Shown here piece by piece: positions 14,259 through 22,802 of a stretch of 64,000 nucleotides of DNA (the stretch's first letter is position 1; every line of letters begins with the position of its first letter). Origin of the DNA: JANQEU01 sp965601455. GTDB taxonomy: Bacteria > Bacteroidota > Bacteroidia > Cytophagales > Cyclobacteriaceae. The stretch is from NCBI GenBank assembly GCA_965601455.1, contig OZ271831.1, forward strand, positions 1,612,001-1,676,000. Direction: 5' to 3'. Both the position numbers and the translations under genes were made by a program. A model generated the notes under the pieces. That model was not told the DNA's origin. It did not search any database and was given only the letters and a program-made list of their open reading frames with translations.

Positions 14259-15674
14259 CTATAAACCATACTTATCTATCAGGTAAATCAATCCTGCGAT
14301 AGAGGCCGTCCCTAATTCAAGCTCTCGGGGATGTACGGTTGAAAAGACATCGGCCGGGGAATGATGGACATCAAAAGCACGTTGGGAATCTACTATGAAT
14401 CCAATGGTAGGCGTACCCAGTGTTCTGTTTAGAGGTCCAATATCAACGCCTCCACCTCCTTTTTTGATGTAGCCCACGGTGTTCTCGTTGAAGTGTGGTA
14501 GCCATGATCTGAATTTTTCAATAGTGGCGTCCTCAGCACTCACACCGAAACCTCTGGGTGAGTAGGCTCCGCCATCACTTTCGAGAGCAATCAGGTGATT
14601 CTCATTGTTCTTCTCGGCTAACTCAGCATATTTCAGTCCACCGCGGGTACCGTTTTCTTCGTTCATGAACATGACCGCGCGAATGGTTCGCTTAGGTTTA
14701 ATCCCCAGCTTTTGAAAAAGTCGTAGTACCTGGATGGATTGCATGCAGCCCGAGCCGTCATCGTGGGCTCCGTGTCCAACATCCCAGGAGTCCAAATGTC
14801 CGCCAATGGTAATGATCTCATCAGGAAATTCTGATCCGGTAAGTTCTCCGATCACGTTATGAGAAGGAGCATCTTCCAGGGTCTCACAATTCATTTTGAG
14901 GAAAAGTCTTGTATTTGGGTTTTGCTTCAGCGCTTCAGCCAGGCGATTGGCCGATTGAAAACCCAGAGCCGCAGCCGGTATTTTTGGAATACTGTCTCGA
15001 TAGCTGGTTACACCAGTATGAGGAACATCGTCATACGCTGTACCCACAGAACGTATTACAACACCTACTGCTCCGAATTTTGCTGCAACCGATGGACCTG
15101 CTGAGCGTTGATCCACAGCACCGCCGTATGCGGCACCTGTTTGAATCTGACGTTGATCCGTTGCGCGATTGTAGAAAACGATTTTTCCTTCAATTTTTTC
15201 CTGGCCCAGTGCCTCAACCTCTTCCAGTCCCTGAACTTCGATCACTTCGGCAGTAAGGCCTCCTTCAGGGGTTGCTACTGACATACCAAGAGCCAATACC
15301 GATAACTCGTCGTTTGAGCCTTCAATTCGTGCAACTTCTTTATCACCACGTTTCCAATTGGGCACAAACAAATCTTGTTTGTATACTTTGTCAAAACCGT
15401 AATCATTCATCACCTGCTCGGTCCATACTACTGCGTTTACCGCACCTTCGGAGCCGCTTAACCGATGCCCAATGTTGTTACAAAGGTGATCGAGCAGGCC
15501 GTAGGTTTCTCTTGAAGTCAAAGCTTCATCAAAAAGCTGTTTGATGATTTTGGTATCCTCGATATCTAATTCAGGCTGTGATTGGACTTGCTCAGCCGGT
15601 TGTTGTTCACACCCGGTTATTGTCAAGCAGGTAGAAAGGAAGAAATAGAAAACAGTTAAGCTCAGGTTTTTCAT
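14259..15674 (-). CDS. M28-family aminopeptidase/carboxypeptidase Q-like lipoprotein
   Basis: 471 residues from the ATG at 15674, which gives a lipoprotein signal (lipobox TITGC). Domains: an N-terminal helical part, an inserted PA domain (about residues 120-250, with GKIVFYNRA), then the M28 catalytic core. GGHLDSWDVGHGAHDDGSGC contains the zinc His and bridging Asp, MFMNEENGTRGG the catalytic Glu pair, LESDGG an Asp ligand, and DVHHSPADVFSTV the last His. It hydrolyses peptides in the periplasm or at the surface. The operon partner is the DUF6702 gene 10 bases downstream. Confidence 0.92.
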   Translation of the reverse strand: MKNLSLTVFYFFLSTCLTITGCEQQPAEQVQSQPELDIEDTKIIKQLFDEALTSRETYGLLDHLCNNIGHRLSGSEGAVNAVVWTEQVMNDYGFDKVYKQDLFVPNWKRGDKEVARIEGSNDELSVLALGMSVATPEGGLTAEVIEVQGLEEVEALGQEKIEGKIVFYNRATDQRQIQTGAAYGGAVDQRSAGPSVAAKFGAVGVVIRSVGTAYDDVPHTGVTSYRDSIPKIPAAALGFQSANRLAEALKQNPNTRLFLKMNCETLEDAPSHNVIGELTGSEFPDEIITIGGHLDSWDVGHGAHDDGSGCMQSIQVLRLFQKLGIKPKRTIRAVMFMNEENGTRGGLKYAELAEKNNENHLIALESDGGAYSPRGFGVSAEDATIEKFRSWLPHFNENTVGYIKKGGGGVDIGPLNRTLGTPTIGFIVDSQRAFDVHHSPADVFSTVHPRELELGTASIAGLIYLIDKYGL

Positions 15675-15778
15675 GTTATGTGCAATCAGGTTACAGCGCA
15701 ATTATATTGATTGACAAAGAAAAATGGTCAATAGGACGTTTATTAAATCGATTTACTTCTTTCGTAAGAAACTCGTTT

Positions 15779-16396
15779 TCAATTTTTAGATTTAATACAC
15801 CTCACCGAAAAGGCGTAGGTTGGATGTTGAGAGGCTAATCGAATGGAGTCTTTTCCAAGTTCAAGAATGTAGCTCCATACAAAATGTTCATCTTCTTTTG
15901 TCCGCGACCAAAAAAGTGTTTTTGACTTGAAATGATTTTCGTGCTCCCCATTATTTCCAGACCCTGCAGGTCTTGCCGAAAAGAGGCTACTATTTGTGTT
16001 ACTTTCTTCATTCCAGTATTCAGGGTCCTTGTAAGTCCCTGCGATGTATCCCCCGTTTAGCTGGATAAGCTGGTCCCAGTCTTGATTGGTAGGTAGTTCC
16101 CATCCATCAGGGCAAACCATGCAGGCGGTCTCAAAATCATACAGCAAACCAAATGTTTCAGTATTTGCAGGGTCGTCATCAGGGTAGTAGTGCTTCACTG
16201 GAATTCCAGATCGATTTTGTTTTGTTTTTAGATTTTGCGTCATCCAAATCGTTTCGCCATACTTTTTTATAGAGTACTTGCTACCGTCGATATCTATGAC
16301 GGTTTTCTCTTGAGTCTGGTTACAACCTATAAGTATCATACAACCAGCCGCGATTGATAGTCTCAGTTTGATTTTCAAAGTTGAAGTAGAAAACAT
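15779..16396 (-). CDS. FISUMP-domain lipoprotein
   Basis: 205 residues. The lipobox is at SIAAGCMILIGC. The mature part shows the Fibrobacter succinogenes major paralogous (FISUMP) domain: TIWMTQNLK, GLLYDFETA, CPDGWELPTNQDWDQL, FSARPAGSG, FWSRTKEDE and the C-terminal AFSVRCIKSKN. FISUMP proteins are surface lipoproteins of uncertain function. The gene ends about 80 bases before the M28 start side and lies 20 bases downstream of the SDR-DUF2867 gene on the same strand. Confidence 0.9.
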   Translation of the reverse strand: MFSTSTLKIKLRLSIAAGCMILIGCNQTQEKTVIDIDGSKYSIKKYGETIWMTQNLKTKQNRSGIPVKHYYPDDDPANTETFGLLYDFETACMVCPDGWELPTNQDWDQLIQLNGGYIAGTYKDPEYWNEESNTNSSLFSARPAGSGNNGEHENHFKSKTLFWSRTKEDEHFVWSYILELGKDSIRLASQHPTYAFSVRCIKSKN

Positions 16397-16416
16397 TATT
16401 TGAAATGGTCTTTACT

Positions 16417-17853
16417 TTATACAGACTGTATTTCCACCCGCTTGGTTATTCCTTGAAGCATCCCATTGAAGATCAAGCCATGGAAAGGTAAAACCGAATA
16501 CCAATACATCCTTCCAAATAGACCTTTAGGTCTAAACGTTGCTGTCTGTTCCAGATGATCTTCGACTAATTTGAATTCCAGCCAAGCCTCGCCTGGTAAT
16601 TTCATTTCTGCAAACAGAAGCAATCGACCTTCGTTTTTATCAGCATACAGTACTCTCCAAAAATCAACGGTATCCCCGGCGCTCAGGGAAATTGGATTTG
16701 TTCTGCCTCTTCTAAGACCGACTCCTCCCACCAGCTTATCAAGAAAACCTCTTAATCTCCATAGGAAGTTGGCATAATACCAACCTGTTTCACCTCCGAT
16801 ACTCCAGATTCTATTGACACAAGTTTCTTTATCATCCACTTTTGACACTCTTTTATCGATATAGCAACCAAAAGTTGGAACCTCTATGAATTCAGAGATA
16901 TTAAAGTTCAGGTCACTACTTGAATAAGCATCCTTCCAGCTGGATAAAATCGCATTATTCTTTATTCGGGAAAAAGCCCTTTTCAATGATGCTTCGTATG
17001 TGAGTGGTTGAATTCCCAAAATAGAATTGATACGATTATCTCGGCATACTACCTCCACTTTCATGCTATTTACCAGTGAAACGGCAAGCTTGTAAGAAGT
17101 GGATGTGACAAAGTATAACCAGTAGGAGGAGAGTCTGGGAGTCATGACCGGGACGACTATTATTTTCCTTTTTAACCCTCGGTTTTTGGCAAAATCTAAG
17201 AGCATTTGCTCATAGGTTAGTACATCAGGCCCTCCGATATCGAAATTCTGATCGAAAGTTTTTTCGTTGAGAATGGATTTTGATAGAAAACCAATTACAT
17301 CGGAAATCCCTATCGGTTGACACCTTGTTCTTAGCCACTTTGGTGCTACCATGATTGGTAGTTTTTCAACCAAATCCCTGATGATTTCAAAGGAGGCGCT
17401 GCCGGACCCAATGATGATCCCTGCTCGTAACGCGGTGAAGGAGTACGTACCTTTTTCAAGCTCAACTTCCACTTCCTTCCTGGAGTTGAGGTGTTTTGAT
17501 AGCACCTCCTCGTTTACTATTCCACTTAAGTAAACAACGTGTCTGACGCTGGTTTTTTCAAGGGCCCTTCTGAAGTTGATAGCAGACTTTTTTTCAAGGT
17601 GTTGATAGTCCCTTGAGGATGACATCGAATGGACTAAGTAGTATGCACCATCGATATCTTCTGGTATGTTCGCAATTGAGTTTTCATCCAACAGATCTAT
17701 TGCTATGACCGATACCTTCCGCTTAATTGATTGCGGGGCATTGAACCTTGTGGGATCACGAGCACAGCAGATAACTTCGTGTCCAGCTTCAACCAGAACA
17801 GGTAATAGTCTCTTCCCAACGTATCCGGTTGAGCCGGTCAGCAGTATTTTCAT
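16417..17853 (-). CDS. SDR-type NAD(P)-binding protein with DUF2867 domain
   Basis: 478 residues. The N-terminal Rossmann domain begins ILLTGSTGYVGKRLLPVL (GxxGxxG) with YYLVHSMSSSRDY and GIVNEE, an atypical (complex I NDUFA9-like/NmrA-like) SDR. The second half is DUF2867: VWSIGGETGWYYANFLWRLRG and LPFHGLIFNGMLQGI near the end. This two-domain architecture is common in bacteria, and the reaction is unknown. The length is usual for the family. The FISUMP gene follows 20 bases downstream. Confidence 0.9.
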   Translation of the reverse strand: MKILLTGSTGYVGKRLLPVLVEAGHEVICCARDPTRFNAPQSIKRKVSVIAIDLLDENSIANIPEDIDGAYYLVHSMSSSRDYQHLEKKSAINFRRALEKTSVRHVVYLSGIVNEEVLSKHLNSRKEVEVELEKGTYSFTALRAGIIIGSGSASFEIIRDLVEKLPIMVAPKWLRTRCQPIGISDVIGFLSKSILNEKTFDQNFDIGGPDVLTYEQMLLDFAKNRGLKRKIIVVPVMTPRLSSYWLYFVTSTSYKLAVSLVNSMKVEVVCRDNRINSILGIQPLTYEASLKRAFSRIKNNAILSSWKDAYSSSDLNFNISEFIEVPTFGCYIDKRVSKVDDKETCVNRIWSIGGETGWYYANFLWRLRGFLDKLVGGVGLRRGRTNPISLSAGDTVDFWRVLYADKNEGRLLLFAEMKLPGEAWLEFKLVEDHLEQTATFRPKGLFGRMYWYSVLPFHGLIFNGMLQGITKRVEIQSV

Positions 17854-17940
17854 TTAGTATAAAAATATCGGATATAGCAAGCCTTTGCAAGTAGCTAAGC
17901 CTGCCTTATCCTAAACCGTAAATCACAATTCGGAAGGCAA

Positions 17941-18351
17941 TTAGCTCTTTGAACCTTTCGATTTCTGAAATTCTAAGAAGGCAAGACCGTAAATAATGAT
18001 GGACTCGAGAATGAAATAGAGGGATCCGATTATTGTCAGGAAAGACCAATAGTATACGACCAGACCGAGGGTAAGTGTGCTGTAAAACAGGTTGGCCCAC
18101 GCGATAGTTTCTAAGAAGGGAGACCAATTGGAGCTAATTTTTAGATAGCAAATGAAAGAGTAGATGCTGTAGCCAAATGCAACTGGGGCCAACAAGTACA
18201 AGATGCTTTTTGGCATTCCGAATACTTCTTCGAACGTACTTAGAACAAACCCTAGCATAAATGAAGTCAACAAGGCACCCATGCTGTCTACAAGAAAAAG
18301 TGTTTTGGGGCTAAGTCTTTCCAGCATGCCGTTAAGCCTCTTTATTTTCAA
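17941..18351 (-). CDS. Four-TM membrane protein of unknown function
   Basis: 136 residues with four hydrophobic segments (about residues 19-40, 48-68, 82-102 and 104-127) and a Lys-rich C-terminus (FQKSKGSKS). No motif or family is recognised. It lies 12 bases downstream of the SnoaL-like gene on the same strand and is likely co-transcribed. Confidence 0.6.
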   Translation of the reverse strand: MKIKRLNGMLERLSPKTLFLVDSMGALLTSFMLGFVLSTFEEVFGMPKSILYLLAPVAFGYSIYSFICYLKISSNWSPFLETIAWANLFYSTLTLGLVVYYWSFLTIIGSLYFILESIIIYGLAFLEFQKSKGSKS

Positions 18352-18363
18352 TTATTGTCATAT

Positions 18364-18795
18364 CTACGAATTGATTTCAATGGCCCCGATATTCATAAGA
18401 GGTTCGAGGAGATTTGCGGCACCACCATGTTCGGCAATCTTATTTTCAGTCACTTTATCAAGGTTCACACCATAAATCCTGACTTTTTTGTTGGTGGGTT
18501 CGATACCCATCCATTCGCCTTTATGGGTTCCTTCCATAACGTAGTAGGTAGCTACCCAATCCCCTTCACAGATCTGTTTTTCAACTGTTAACCGGAGGTC
18601 TGGATAGGTTTTTCGAACTCCATTGACGTGATTAATGGCACCTTCGATGCCGACCTCATATCGTTCACCATTATAGTCTTCCGTGTAATCGGCTGAGATA
18701 AAATCTCTGATCTTACTTACGTCTCCAGTATTTATGACCTGTTCTATGTAGTCACGAACAACTCTCTTTCTTGTCTGTTGATCTTCACTTTTCAT
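18364..18795 (-). CDS. SnoaL-like/ester-cyclase-type protein
   Basis: 143 residues, cytosolic. An N-terminal helix is followed by DYIEQVINTGDVSKIRDFIS, HVNGVRKTYPDLRLTVE and GDWVATYYVMEGTHKGEWMG, the pattern of the SnoaL-like NTF2-fold family, often annotated as ester cyclases. Substrate and reaction cannot be read from the sequence. It is upstream of the small membrane protein gene by 12 bases. Confidence 0.8.
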   Translation of the reverse strand: MKSEDQQTRKRVVRDYIEQVINTGDVSKIRDFISADYTEDYNGERYEVGIEGAINHVNGVRKTYPDLRLTVEKQICEGDWVATYYVMEGTHKGEWMGIEPTNKKVRIYGVNLDKVTENKIAEHGGAANLLEPLMNIGAIEINS

Positions 18796-18857
18796 AGAGT
18801 AGAAGTTTTGAAAATGATGTAAAGAAACTACGTCAAATTCGAATACGAAAATTACTG

Positions 18858-19604
18858 CTAAAGCACCCTTTCAACAAACCAGAACAGGCCGACCAGGGCA
18901 ATTACCAGCGAGGCAGGAATCTGTACGCGCTGGCGATACCAGCTTTTATTTCGAATAAACCAGACCAGAAAAGCCGCAGCGACAAGAATCAAGAGTTGAC
19001 CAATCTCCACGCCAATATTAAAGGCTAATAACGAAGGGACCAGATTACCTTTTGGTAACCCATATTCATTCAGAACAGCTGCGAAACCTAACCCGTGTAA
19101 TAAGCCAAAACAAAATACGATCAAGGGTCGCCATTTACTCGTTTGCTTGTAGACGCAATTCTCGACGGCTATCCATACAATCGATAGGGCAATCACAGGT
19201 TCAACTATCGAAGCCGGCAGTTGCACAATGCCCAGTGCAGCAAGTGCGAGGGTAATGGTGTGAGCAAGTGTAAACGCAGTTACCTGCCAAAGTAATGATC
19301 CTAAAATCAAGCTCGAAAAAAACAGTCCCAAGACGAACAGTATATGATCCAGTCCTTTCGGGACAATGTGTGCAATACCAGCCTTGATGAACAGGAAGAA
19401 TCGATCTTGCCATTGCATGGCAGCTAAACGACGCATCCGTTGGCGTTTAAGTGCTGCCTTGTATTCGGCAGTGATCTTCTGATCTTGCATGGAGAGCTGC
19501 CCTTGCTCAATATCGAGAATGACAAGGTCGTCAAGAGGGTGGGAGAGAGTGGCAAAACCCGACGTAAAGCATACGCAAAAAACAATTGTTTTAAGGAGCT
19601 TCAT
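18858..19604 (-). CDS. HupE/UreJ-family membrane protein
   Basis: 248 residues. A signal-like N-terminus (MKLLKTIVFCVCFTSGFATL) is followed by a short soluble part and about six TM segments. HIVPKGLDHILFVLGLFF and TAFTLAHTITLALAALG contain the conserved His residues of the HupE/UreJ_2 family, and FCFGLLHGLGFAAVLNEYG continues the motif. Related proteins are proposed nickel or cobalt permeases. No nickel enzyme is nearby, so the metal role is inference. It stands between the M3 peptidase terminator and the SnoaL-like gene. Confidence 0.88.
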   Translation of the reverse strand: MKLLKTIVFCVCFTSGFATLSHPLDDLVILDIEQGQLSMQDQKITAEYKAALKRQRMRRLAAMQWQDRFFLFIKAGIAHIVPKGLDHILFVLGLFFSSLILGSLLWQVTAFTLAHTITLALAALGIVQLPASIVEPVIALSIVWIAVENCVYKQTSKWRPLIVFCFGLLHGLGFAAVLNEYGLPKGNLVPSLLAFNIGVEIGQLLILVAAAFLVWFIRNKSWYRQRVQIPASLVIALVGLFWFVERVL

Positions 19605-19621
19605 AATGGAAAGATAAAAGA

Positions 19622-19649
19622 AAATCGGCCCGGATATCCGGGCCGATTT
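19622..19649 (-). terminator. Rho-independent terminator of the M3 peptidase gene
   Basis: A 28-base perfect palindrome with a GC-rich core (ATCGGCCCGGATATCCGGGC) directly 3' of the peptidase stop. On the minus strand it is followed by a T-rich run (TTTTCTTTTATC). Confidence 0.85.
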
Positions 19650-19669
19650 CTAAAATTGTTTTTGATACG

Positions 19670-21829
19670 TTAGTCGGTTGAGCCGTCTAATCCCCTCACC
19701 TTCAGTAATGCATCTATTTCAGGTTGACGGCCACGGAATTTTTTATACAATTCCATGGCTTCCTCGGTAGAGCCTTTCTCATACACGTGCGTTCGGAGTC
19801 TCTCAGCAAGCTCAGGATTGAAGACATCCCCTGTTTCCTTAAAGGCCTCAAACCCGTCTGAATCCAATACTGCAGAGTGCACGTAGCTGTAATACCCTGA
19901 AGAGTATCCGCCTGAGAAAATATGTGCAAAGTAAGTACTACGGTATCGAGGGGCAATTTCACCGATTAAGCCAATTTTGGTAAGAGAAGCTTCTTCAAAT
20001 GCATCTGCATCTTTCAAATCTTCATCGGCTGTTATCGTGTGCCAGTCCATGTCCAATAGTGATGCTGCCAGGTACTCGGTATTCGCAAAACCCTGGTTAA
20101 ACTTGGAAGCTTTCAATAGTTTTTCAATAAGTTCATCTGGCATTACCTCACCTGTTTCGTAGTGAGTGGCGAACGATTTCAAGATTTCTGGTTCGCTTGC
20201 CCAGTGTTCCAGAATCTGTGCAGGAAACTCAGTGAAGTCACGAGGACCGGATGTTCCGGCCATACTCCCGTATGTTACATTAGTGAGAATCCCGTGCATG
20301 GCGTGACCAAACTCGTGGAATAGGGTTACAACATTTTCGAAACTCAATAAGGCCGGGTCGTCTCCGACTGGGGCGGGAAAATTGCACACATTCACGACAA
20401 TCGGACGTTCACTACCATCCAGGTTTGACTGGCCTTTAAAACTGCTCATCCACGCACCACCACGCTTATTAGAACGAGTGAAGTAATCGCCAATGAAAAT
20501 TCCCAGGTGGCTTCCGTCCTTGTCTTTGACCTCCCAAACCCGTGCATCCGGATGATACACATTGATATCAAACTGTTCGGTAAAGGTTAGTCCCCATAGT
20601 TTGTTTGTGGTTGCAAATACGCCGTTGAGTACGTTGTCCAGAGATAGATACGGTTTTAAAGCAGCTTCATCGAGATCATATTTAGCCTTACGAACTTTCT
20701 CAGAGTATTGCCACCAGTCCCAAGCCGCGATTTCAAAATCACCACCTTCCTCTTCAACAACTGCTTGCATGTCCGCTACTTCCACTCTTGCCCTTTCCAA
20801 AGCTGGTTTCCATAGCTTCATGAGTAGATCATATACCTCTTCAGGTGTTTTTAGCATGCGCTCTTCCAGTACGAAGTGTGCATGGGTTTTATAACCCATT
20901 AGTTGAGCCTTCTCCGCACGTAGTTTAGCGATTTTCGCCGCGGTTTCTTTGTTGTCCGTTTCGTTGTCGTTGTCACCACGCTGAACATAGGCGGTATACA
21001 ATTGCTCGCGCAAATCACGACGACTGGATTCAGTAAGAAAGGGGTACATACTACTTCGATGCGGCGTAAAAACATACTTTCCGTCGTATTTGGCCTTTTC
21101 CTCATCTGTTTCTGCCTTCTCCATCTTCTGAGCGGCTGCTTCTGCCGCGGCAGCAACAATGCCCTCCGATAGGCCATCCAGGTCAGATTCATCCAGGACC
21201 AGTTCAAATCCATTGGTTTCAGCTAACAGATTTTGACCAAACGCGGTGGTTAGCTGGGAAATCTCAGAATTGATTTCTTTAATTCGGGTTTTTTCCTCTA
21301 TGTGAAGAAGAGCCCCACTTCGTACAAACGACTTGCGTCTATCTTCAAGTAGTTTCAGTTGTTCGCTGGTCAAGTCCAGTGTTTCACGTGCTTGCCAGAT
21401 AGCTTCCACTCGATTAAAGAGTTGTTCGTTAAGGTTGATTTTATCATAATGAGCGGTAATCATGGGGCTTAATTCGCGCTGGAGCTCCTGCAACTCAGGA
21501 TTAGTGTTTGAGCTTACCAGGTTATAAAAAACTCTTCGAACCTTGCCGAGCAGTTTGCCTGTTCTTTCCAATTCTTCAAGAGTGTTAGCAAATGTTGGTT
21601 CTTCCGGATTGTTTGCGATGGCGTCAATTTCAGCCAAATGCTCTTCCATCCCTTTTTCAAAGGCTGGCATGTAGTGATTGTTGCTGATCTGTCCAAATGG
21701 TGGTACACCAAATGGGGTCTCCCATTCCTCAAAAAATGGGTTTTCCGATGATTTCATTGCCGTTTCTTCTGATTGCGGCTGGCAGGCTCCTAAAAGCGCT
21801 AATCCAGTGATAAATAGGAGTTTTTTCAT
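19670..21829 (-). CDS. M3-family metallopeptidase (Dcp/oligopeptidase A type), lipoprotein
   Basis: 719 residues from the ATG at 21829, which gives MKKLLFITGLALLGACQPQ with lipobox LGAC; Met codons at 21850 and 21841 are alternatives. After an acidic helical N-terminal part, the zinc site is VVTLFHEFGHAMHGILTN (HExxH), with EFPAQILEHWASEPEIL carrying the downstream Glu ligand region. Length and layout match peptidyl-dipeptidase Dcp and oligopeptidase A. It probably trims peptides in the periplasm. It is a monocistronic unit with its own terminator. Confidence 0.93.
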   Translation of the reverse strand: MKKLLFITGLALLGACQPQSEETAMKSSENPFFEEWETPFGVPPFGQISNNHYMPAFEKGMEEHLAEIDAIANNPEEPTFANTLEELERTGKLLGKVRRVFYNLVSSNTNPELQELQRELSPMITAHYDKINLNEQLFNRVEAIWQARETLDLTSEQLKLLEDRRKSFVRSGALLHIEEKTRIKEINSEISQLTTAFGQNLLAETNGFELVLDESDLDGLSEGIVAAAAEAAAQKMEKAETDEEKAKYDGKYVFTPHRSSMYPFLTESSRRDLREQLYTAYVQRGDNDNETDNKETAAKIAKLRAEKAQLMGYKTHAHFVLEERMLKTPEEVYDLLMKLWKPALERARVEVADMQAVVEEEGGDFEIAAWDWWQYSEKVRKAKYDLDEAALKPYLSLDNVLNGVFATTNKLWGLTFTEQFDINVYHPDARVWEVKDKDGSHLGIFIGDYFTRSNKRGGAWMSSFKGQSNLDGSERPIVVNVCNFPAPVGDDPALLSFENVVTLFHEFGHAMHGILTNVTYGSMAGTSGPRDFTEFPAQILEHWASEPEILKSFATHYETGEVMPDELIEKLLKASKFNQGFANTEYLAASLLDMDWHTITADEDLKDADAFEEASLTKIGLIGEIAPRYRSTYFAHIFSGGYSSGYYSYVHSAVLDSDGFEAFKETGDVFNPELAERLRTHVYEKGSTEEAMELYKKFRGRQPEIDALLKVRGLDGSTD

Positions 21830-22082
21830 GATTGAGTCCATTTTCCGCAAAGGTAGTCGGTTCTGAATATTAGAAATCCATCGGACTCAATGAAACCTAT
21901 AAAGTTTCTTCAACCGGATGAAGAGGCGGCTGAATGGTGACGGAGTTAGATAGATGTCGGTCCAGAAATTGCCGCTTCTAACATGTAGGTAATTCTGGAA
22001 CTAAAGCAGTTAAAGGTGAGCTTCTGGTTAGTGGAAAGCGAAAACTTGTTTAATTGAATTCCCTAAGGATTAATGGAAAAGC

Positions 22083-22607
22083 CTACTTACCGTATTTCTC
22101 CTGCCAGTCTTTCACTATTTGTGGTAACTCCTCACCGTCTGCTACGAATATCATAGATGCTGAGTTCATACAGTAGCGTAGTCCGGTAGGTGCCGGACCG
22201 TCATTAAAAACGTGACCAAGATGTGATCCGCTTCCGCTGTCCACGATTTCCGTGCGAACCATACCATAGCTTCTGTCCACGACCTCTAATACAGCATTTT
22301 CATCTATAGGCTTGTAAAAACTGGGCCATCCTGTACCGGATTTGTATTTATGTTCTGATCTAAAAAGAGGCTGTCCTGTGGCGGCAGAGTAATAGGTACC
22401 TTTTTCCTTGTTATCCCAGGTATCCCCGGTGAAAGCACGTTCAGTACCTTGCTGACGGAGAATATAGAATTGTTCATCAGTTAGAATTTTCTTCCATTCT
22501 TCCTCTGTCTTCTGGACGGGGTAAGAATTACTTTCCTCAGTGGAGGGTGTCTGGCAAGCCCCTACGATGTAAGCAAGGCTGAGTGCTAAAAGGAATGATA
22601 ACCTCAT
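22083..22607 (-). CDS. msrB: Peptide-methionine (R)-S-oxide reductase MsrB, lipoprotein form
   Basis: 174 residues. The lipobox in LSLAYIVGACQTP puts the enzyme in the envelope. The MsrB domain is complete: EEEWKKILTDEQFYILRQ, GTERAFTG, SGTGWPSFYKPI, GSGSHLGHVFNDGP and the catalytic GLRYCMNSASM with the nucleophilic Cys. The usual Cys before GWPSF is Thr here, and the Zn-binding CxxC pairs of other MsrB forms are not evident. It reduces methionine-R-sulfoxide in exported proteins. The gene stands alone. Confidence 0.94.
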   Translation of the reverse strand: MRLSFLLALSLAYIVGACQTPSTEESNSYPVQKTEEEWKKILTDEQFYILRQQGTERAFTGDTWDNKEKGTYYSAATGQPLFRSEHKYKSGTGWPSFYKPIDENAVLEVVDRSYGMVRTEIVDSGSGSHLGHVFNDGPAPTGLRYCMNSASMIFVADGEELPQIVKDWQEKYGK

Positions 22608-22802
22608 GAATCTTAATTTTGTCTCACAATAAAACGGGTGCCGCGTTCATTTCGTTCAGCAAAATCGCAGATTAACTAAGTAGTGGTCGAATAGAACATT
22701 GTAAATGTCGTAATCGCGATACAAAACGACCTCTAATGTGTCTGATATACACGCACTTTCATTCGGTGTATTCCTTCTGAGGCAATTCGGGAAAAGCAGA
22801 AT